A stretch of DNA of 64,000 nucleotides. It comes from Tetragonia tetragonoides. Taxonomy: Eukaryota > Streptophyta > Magnoliopsida > Caryophyllales > Aizoaceae. Made by a program: the position numbers and the translations under genes. The stretch is from the NCBI GenBank assembly GCA_038025085.1, contig CM076147.1, positions 39,182,766 to 39,246,765 on the forward strand. The letters run 5' to 3'. The notes under the pieces are model-generated. The model was not told where the DNA came from. It did not search any database and saw nothing but the letters and a program-made list of their open reading frames with translations. Shown here in pieces: positions 59,683 to 64,000 of the stretch (position 1 is its first letter; each line of letters opens with the position of its first letter).

Positions 59683-62600
59683 ATGTCACCAATTGTACGA
59701 CATAGCCGTTTGCTCTCTCTTCAGTTCAAACAATTACGATCTCTCATAAACCCACTTCACAAATTCTCTCTCTCCACCATTACAACAACAACCAATCATG
59801 AAAGAGAACCGAGTCAACCAGGACCTCCACCCATCCGAGTTGGGTTCACTAACTCAGCGGGTCGAGGCATTTTCGCCACTCGTAAAATCGGTGCTGGTGA
59901 GCTCATCCACAGAGACAAACCTATCGTTTCTCACCCTTCTCTCTCTAAAATCAGTAGTGTCTGTTATTTTTGCCTTAGAAGATTAAAACCCAGAAATGAT
60001 TCTCAACCAAAGGCCGAATCCTTTTGCAGTGATGAATGTAGAGAACAATCCAAGGTGATATTGTTATTTTGGGTCGCTCTATTTCTTTGTTTTTCATGTT
60101 GGAATTTAGTTAGGATACTTGATTGGCTCTGTCTTGTGGTGGGTATATTTTGATTTGTGATTGTTGAAGTTTGATTTTTTGTGGGTTTTGAGTTGCACAC
60201 CAGGTGTTTGATGTTATGCCTGTTTCAACTTGAATTGAGAGCTTCGGCTAAAGTGTATGCCTTATGTATGAATGTTTGGTGTACTATATGTGATGTTTGA
60301 TGTATAGAAAGTTTAGGAATATCAATTATGTAAATTCGTCAAGAGTGATCAAGTGATGATTCTGATGAAGTTAAATTCAATATGTTTTAGATATAAAAGC
60401 CTCTCAATAGTTTGAAATTGTATATATGTAGAGTTCATGCTCAAGCTTTATGCGATATTCGAGTTATAAGGCCTCTTAGGAGCTGTACAATTTTTGTTGC
60501 CTAGTCTGAGTCCTCAGGTGGTGTTTACTTGCTTGCAATCAAATGCCTGCAATGCAATCATTTTATAAGGTAGATGTGAGGTGGAAAATGAAGGAGGGGG
60601 AGGAAGGAGATGGGAAAAGTGAGGTTGATTACATCATTCAAAGTAATCAACATTACATGGGAAAAGTTGAGCAATTGTGATTACATTGAATGATGCAATC
60701 AACCCTGCTTTTTCCATCTCTCTCCTCCCACTCCTTCACTTTTCACCCCACATTTACTCTACAAAATGATTGCATTGCATTACATTTGATTGCGAGCAAG
60801 TAAACGAGGCCTCAGTGTTTTGGAGTCAGTATTGATATTTTCTGCATTCTTGTATGTGTGATAGCATCTTGAGGTCTTGATATTGTTCGATCAAAACATG
60901 GTTATTAGAAAAAAACTGTAGAACTTTGCTAATAATTTTTTCTTCTATTGATAAACGGTATTTAAAGTACTATGGTTTTGTTGACTTTCGTCATGCGCAG
61001 GTGTCTTATGAACTAGAGAAGAAAGCAGATTGGTCTGCGTACCATGAATACTGCAGGTATGTGAGATTCGCAAAATCAGTAGTTGATTTTTCTCCACCAG
61101 ATAAGTTTTATTTGTCTCCACCAGTTAAGTTTATATATATTCTTTGTCATTTTCTCAAGTCTTAGTGATTTTAAGTTTGCCTTTTATAAAAAACTTATGG
61201 TTCACAATGCTGACATACCTTCACAAATTGCTAATAGTATATCCTTTGGATTCTTTTCTTTGTGAAGAAATCAGGGTTTGAAGTATCCACTTCTAATGAA
61301 AAGATTGGCTTGTATGGTTATATCTGGAGCAGCTTCTGCAGACTGTATCGACATTCTTCAACCTGCTCAAATGTTGCCTGAGGTCAGTTATGTGATAAAA
61401 TCTTTCCATTTGATTCGTGATTGTGGAAAGAACCTTCTGTTTATATTACTAATAGGTCTCCGTAGCTTTTGGTACGAAGGATTTATTATCAGCTATTTGT
61501 TAGTTTTTCTTTTTTGCTAATTGCTAGTCAAGAGGTTGCAAGATTGTATTAAAGTGACCCAAAAAAACAAGCTTACAACCTAGAGTCCGCAGATAGGGGG
61601 AAACTCCTCGGGATCAAACGTCCCTACAAAATCAGAGGAGTCCGCAGTTAGGGGGAAGCTATTTGTTAGTTAGTATCACCTTATATGTCGTAAATAAGCT
61701 GGTATTATTGACACACTGTATCATTTGTGATTGAAATTTTCAGGTGGAAGAGGAATATAGCTTGCTAAGAAGTGCATTTGAAGCAATAAATGTGACAAAT
61801 GAAAACCTTAAATGTATCCTTTGTTCTTGTGATTATAATATTTATGCGCAATGTAACTTCCATGGCAAGCTTGTGATTCTTTGACAATGCCAGTTTTAAC
61901 AAAACAATGGTATGCTGGGGTACTTGCTCGGATTCGTATTAACGCATTTCGAATTGAAATGGTTTCTGGGTCATATGAAGATCTTCTGTCCGCAGCAGCA
62001 GCATCAGTACAAGCCGAAGCTGGGGTTGGCAATGCTGTTTATATTCTTCCTTCTTTCTACAATCACGATTGCGGTGAGCTCCTTTCGAACCTATTTGTAT
62101 CATAAATGAGTTTCTGTATGATTGTTTGTCAACTATGTACATAGCTCTGTAGTTAAAAGGCGTTTTGGATAATTGTTCTACCAATATTACATACTCCATG
62201 GTACATGTATCAAGCATGAACACACTATCCAAGCAGTGAATACAAAGATAACCCCTACCCTTGTATGATCTGTATGTGAGAAACAATATATACATGGGTG
62301 GGTGGGGGGTAGGAGTGGTTAATGGAGCACATTAAGGAGTTGAATGATTCGGAATTTCAGACTTATATTGATACAAAGTTTTGTTTCAGATCCAAATGTG
62401 CATATTATATGGATCGACAATGTTAACGCTATGCTGAAAGCACTCCGTGATGTAGAGGAAGGTTAGCTTCGTACCTGCTGCATACATTGCAAGAACTATC
62501 ATACACTATACTCGTAGTCCTAATTTACTACTTGGCATACGCATACCTCCTTCTAAATACTTTGTTAGGCATACATCTGTAGCATGTAGCATCTCATTCT

Positions 62601-63426
62601 CACCGGTTAGCAAGTTATCCAGGGACAGGGTTGCTTCATTTCAAACTAGCATGTTTGTTCTTTGTCAGTATTTTGTATCTTCTCTGACATACTTCTTTCT
62701 GTTCCCTCGTATAGTATGCTGATTTCTATCATTTTTGTCTTCTTCGGTGTGAAAACCCTCATGTTACTGTGACCGATTAACTAATTACTAATTTTTTTAA
62801 GCTTAGCAACCAATTTAACCATAATCCATTTCATTTTTCCTTCAAAGTTAACTGCAGCATTGGCTTAATTAGTTACAACATGCCCTTTACATAATTCTTT
62901 CTTGTGGATATGGAATAAGGAGCATCATCCATTGCCATACTTACTCCTTTCTGCACTGTCTGGTACGTATTTTGCTGTTTGTTTGGAGCTTTAGTACTTG
63001 GAAGTATATCAAGTTTTGATTAGCTTCTGGGCTGGTGGAGCTGATAATGAAGCTAGGCCAAGTGGTGGTTATAAGAGCAATGCCCCATATTTTGGGAGTT
63101 GAGATTAAGAATACCAACCCCCAGTTCTGCGAATAGGAAGAACAAATGCCAAAGAATCTCCCAGGAAGTTAATTACATATTAATAAACAATAGCAGATCA
63201 CCCGTGCTGGATGACATGAGCTCAAGGGCAATAACATGAAAATTTGTTGAATAATTCCGACGAAGTGCTAAGTTAATGCGGTTGCATTTCTTGTGTGGTT
63301 CCTGCAGGTGAAGAGCTTCGCATTTGTTACATTGATGCGAGTATGGATCACGATGCTCGACAAAACATCCTTTTGAGAGGATTTGGTTTCAAGTGCTCTT
63401 GCCATCGCTGCTTGTCAGGTGAATAG
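59683..63426 (+). CDS. ATXR4: SET-domain protein, ATXR4/SDG38-type methyltransferase
   Basis: Seven exons: 59683-60054, 61001-61056, 61268-61382, 61744-61813, 61894-62073, 62390-62461, 63308-63426; in phase, 327 residues, near the Arabidopsis ATXR4 length. The first 45 residues are basic and Ser/Thr-rich, like an organelle leader. The SET domain starts GRGIFATRKIGAGELI (60-75), is interrupted by a zinc module with CxxC (C94, C97) and CxxxC (C115, C119), then has the catalytic FYNHDCDPNV (259-268) and GEELRICYID (289-298). Cysteines C318, C320 and C323 form the post-SET CxC-xx-C. Such proteins transfer methyl from SAM to lysine; the substrate is unknown here. The last exon reads through to TAG at 63424-63426, although a GT lies at 63419-63420. 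Intron 1 has a foldback MITE, intron 3 a SINE. Confidence 0.93.
60517..60811. mobile_element. Foldback MITE with long inverted repeats in ATXR4 intron 1
   Basis: The left arm GGTGGTGTTTACTTGCTTGC...AATCAAATG and right arm CATTTGATTGCGAGCAAGTAAAC...GAGGCC are extended inverted repeats. A second pairing is TGCAATGCAATCATTTT against AAAATGATTGCATTGCA, and a third involves GTTGATTACATCATTCA. TCA flanks both sides (60514-60516, 60812-60814). About 295 bp, able to fold as one hairpin. Confidence 0.85.
61507..61656 (-). mobile_element. Short SINE-like retroposon with 15 bp target duplication in ATXR4 intron 3
   Basis: AGCTATTTGTTAGTT occurs at 61492-61506 and 61657-61671. The 150 bp insert opens T-rich (tail on the minus strand). 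It contains a B-box-like GGGATCAAACG on the reverse strand and a 22 bp near-duplicate (AGTCCGCAG-WTAGGGGGAARCT) at 61591-61612 and 61640-61661. Confidence 0.75.
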
Positions 63427-64000
63427 TTAATCGCCTGCCAACAAATCTGATATCAGTGTTTTTCATTCCTTGTTTTTGTGTTCATTCTTGCCTAGGCTAG
63501 GCTACCACAACCATTAAGCTAGAGATTCAAGATTCAAGTCAGAGTTGCACCATGCCACCATCTACAAAGATTATACTGTACTGTATTTTGCTCACAAAAA
63601 AGTGCCAGGCTGGAAGATTTTGTAATGTACATGTAGTTATGGGAGTATTAAGAAGGCTGTGGACTGATTCAGCATGAAAGCTCCGTTTTGGATCAATCCA
63701 AATCCAGTTGGCTGGTCCAATTTTCACTCATCTGTTTCTCAAATCACATATCAAAGGCTCCAGTTGCACCCAAATACTCCAACAACACCTTCCTATCCAT
63801 ACGAAGTGACGTGCTTTGTATATATCGTCATTAACATAGAAGTGAGTGTTCTTTTCCACTTCATTAAACTCAAATGATCTGGACAATGCTAGACTGAATT
63901 AAACTAAACTGAATAGTGCTACGAGTATGTGAAAGAAAAAGTATGTCACATTGTCACTTATTGAAGTGAACCACTGATCGAGAAAAATATATAATAATTG
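63427..64000. other. Sequence downstream of ATXR4
   Basis: Presumed 3' UTR, then AT-rich DNA. Near 63892-63915 a GACTGAATTAAACTAAACTGAA tract again resembles the CTGAA-rich MITE interiors. No gene seen. Confidence 0.5.

Noticed and set aside
63419..63426. GT at the end of the ATXR4 last exon as a further donor
   Set aside because: Reading through reaches TAG after three residues and gives the expected family length; no later exon with SET-family features is visible before 64000.

Overview
The window is nuclear DNA from a flowering plant. It is AT-rich, with intron-rich genes, GT-AG introns carrying T-rich acceptors, and a nuclear-encoded photosystem II subunit with a chloroplast transit peptide. 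The families and motifs (a PSBR, cpRecA, NAC1 and ATXR4 set) fit a eudicot. SINEs ending in (TTG)n and short inverted-repeat elements would suit Caryophyllales such as spinach, beet or quinoa, but that placement is a guess. I see no CRISPR array, operon, prokaryotic system, tRNA or rRNA gene.

Layout, left to right: last three exons of a renalase-like FAD/NAD(P)-binding oxidoreductase (113-1989, +); PSBR, photosystem II 10 kDa protein (2927-4380, +); RECA1, chloroplast RecA, 13 exons (5582-12534, -); a NAC1-like (NAC021/022) transcription factor, 3 exons (14176-19209, -); a METTL25/RRNAD1-type methyltransferase, 12 exons (21521-31287, -); DNA polymerase delta subunit 3, 8 exons (33072-40695, +); a DUF620 protein, 3 exons (43130-47462, -); SEC61 alpha translocon subunit, 6 exons (50605-54056, -); an NHL-repeat membrane protein, 7 exons (55117-58942, +); and ATXR4-type SET-domain methyltransferase, 7 exons (59683-63426, +). 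Every exon chain was joined by hand, keeps reading phase at each junction, and gives a protein of about the expected family length. The genes are independent housekeeping or regulatory loci and do not form a pathway. PSBR and RECA1 both serve the chloroplast; POLD3 and RECA1 both concern DNA maintenance.

Introns and spacers are full of small mobile elements. They include SINEs with 10-16 bp target duplications (260-493, 38001-38106, 41380-41559, 61507-61656), a hAT-type non-autonomous element with an 8 bp duplication (12721-13052), Stowaway-type elements with TA duplications (16016-16081, 52748-53001), several Tourist-like elements with 3 bp duplications, and decayed LINE pieces (reverse transcriptase, RNase H and four 3' ends). 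The most distinctive signals are: a shared 6 bp-stem/5-nt-loop hairpin at three LINE 3' ends; SINE insertions just upstream of 3' splice sites, one duplicating a probable branch-point region; a (CAG)n(CAA)n microsatellite that appears to have grown from a SINE tail; a hAT element built of degenerate GTCGTGCC units in the RECA1 promoter; and a decayed miR164 site in the NAC1-like gene. I found no convincing undescribed multi-gene system.
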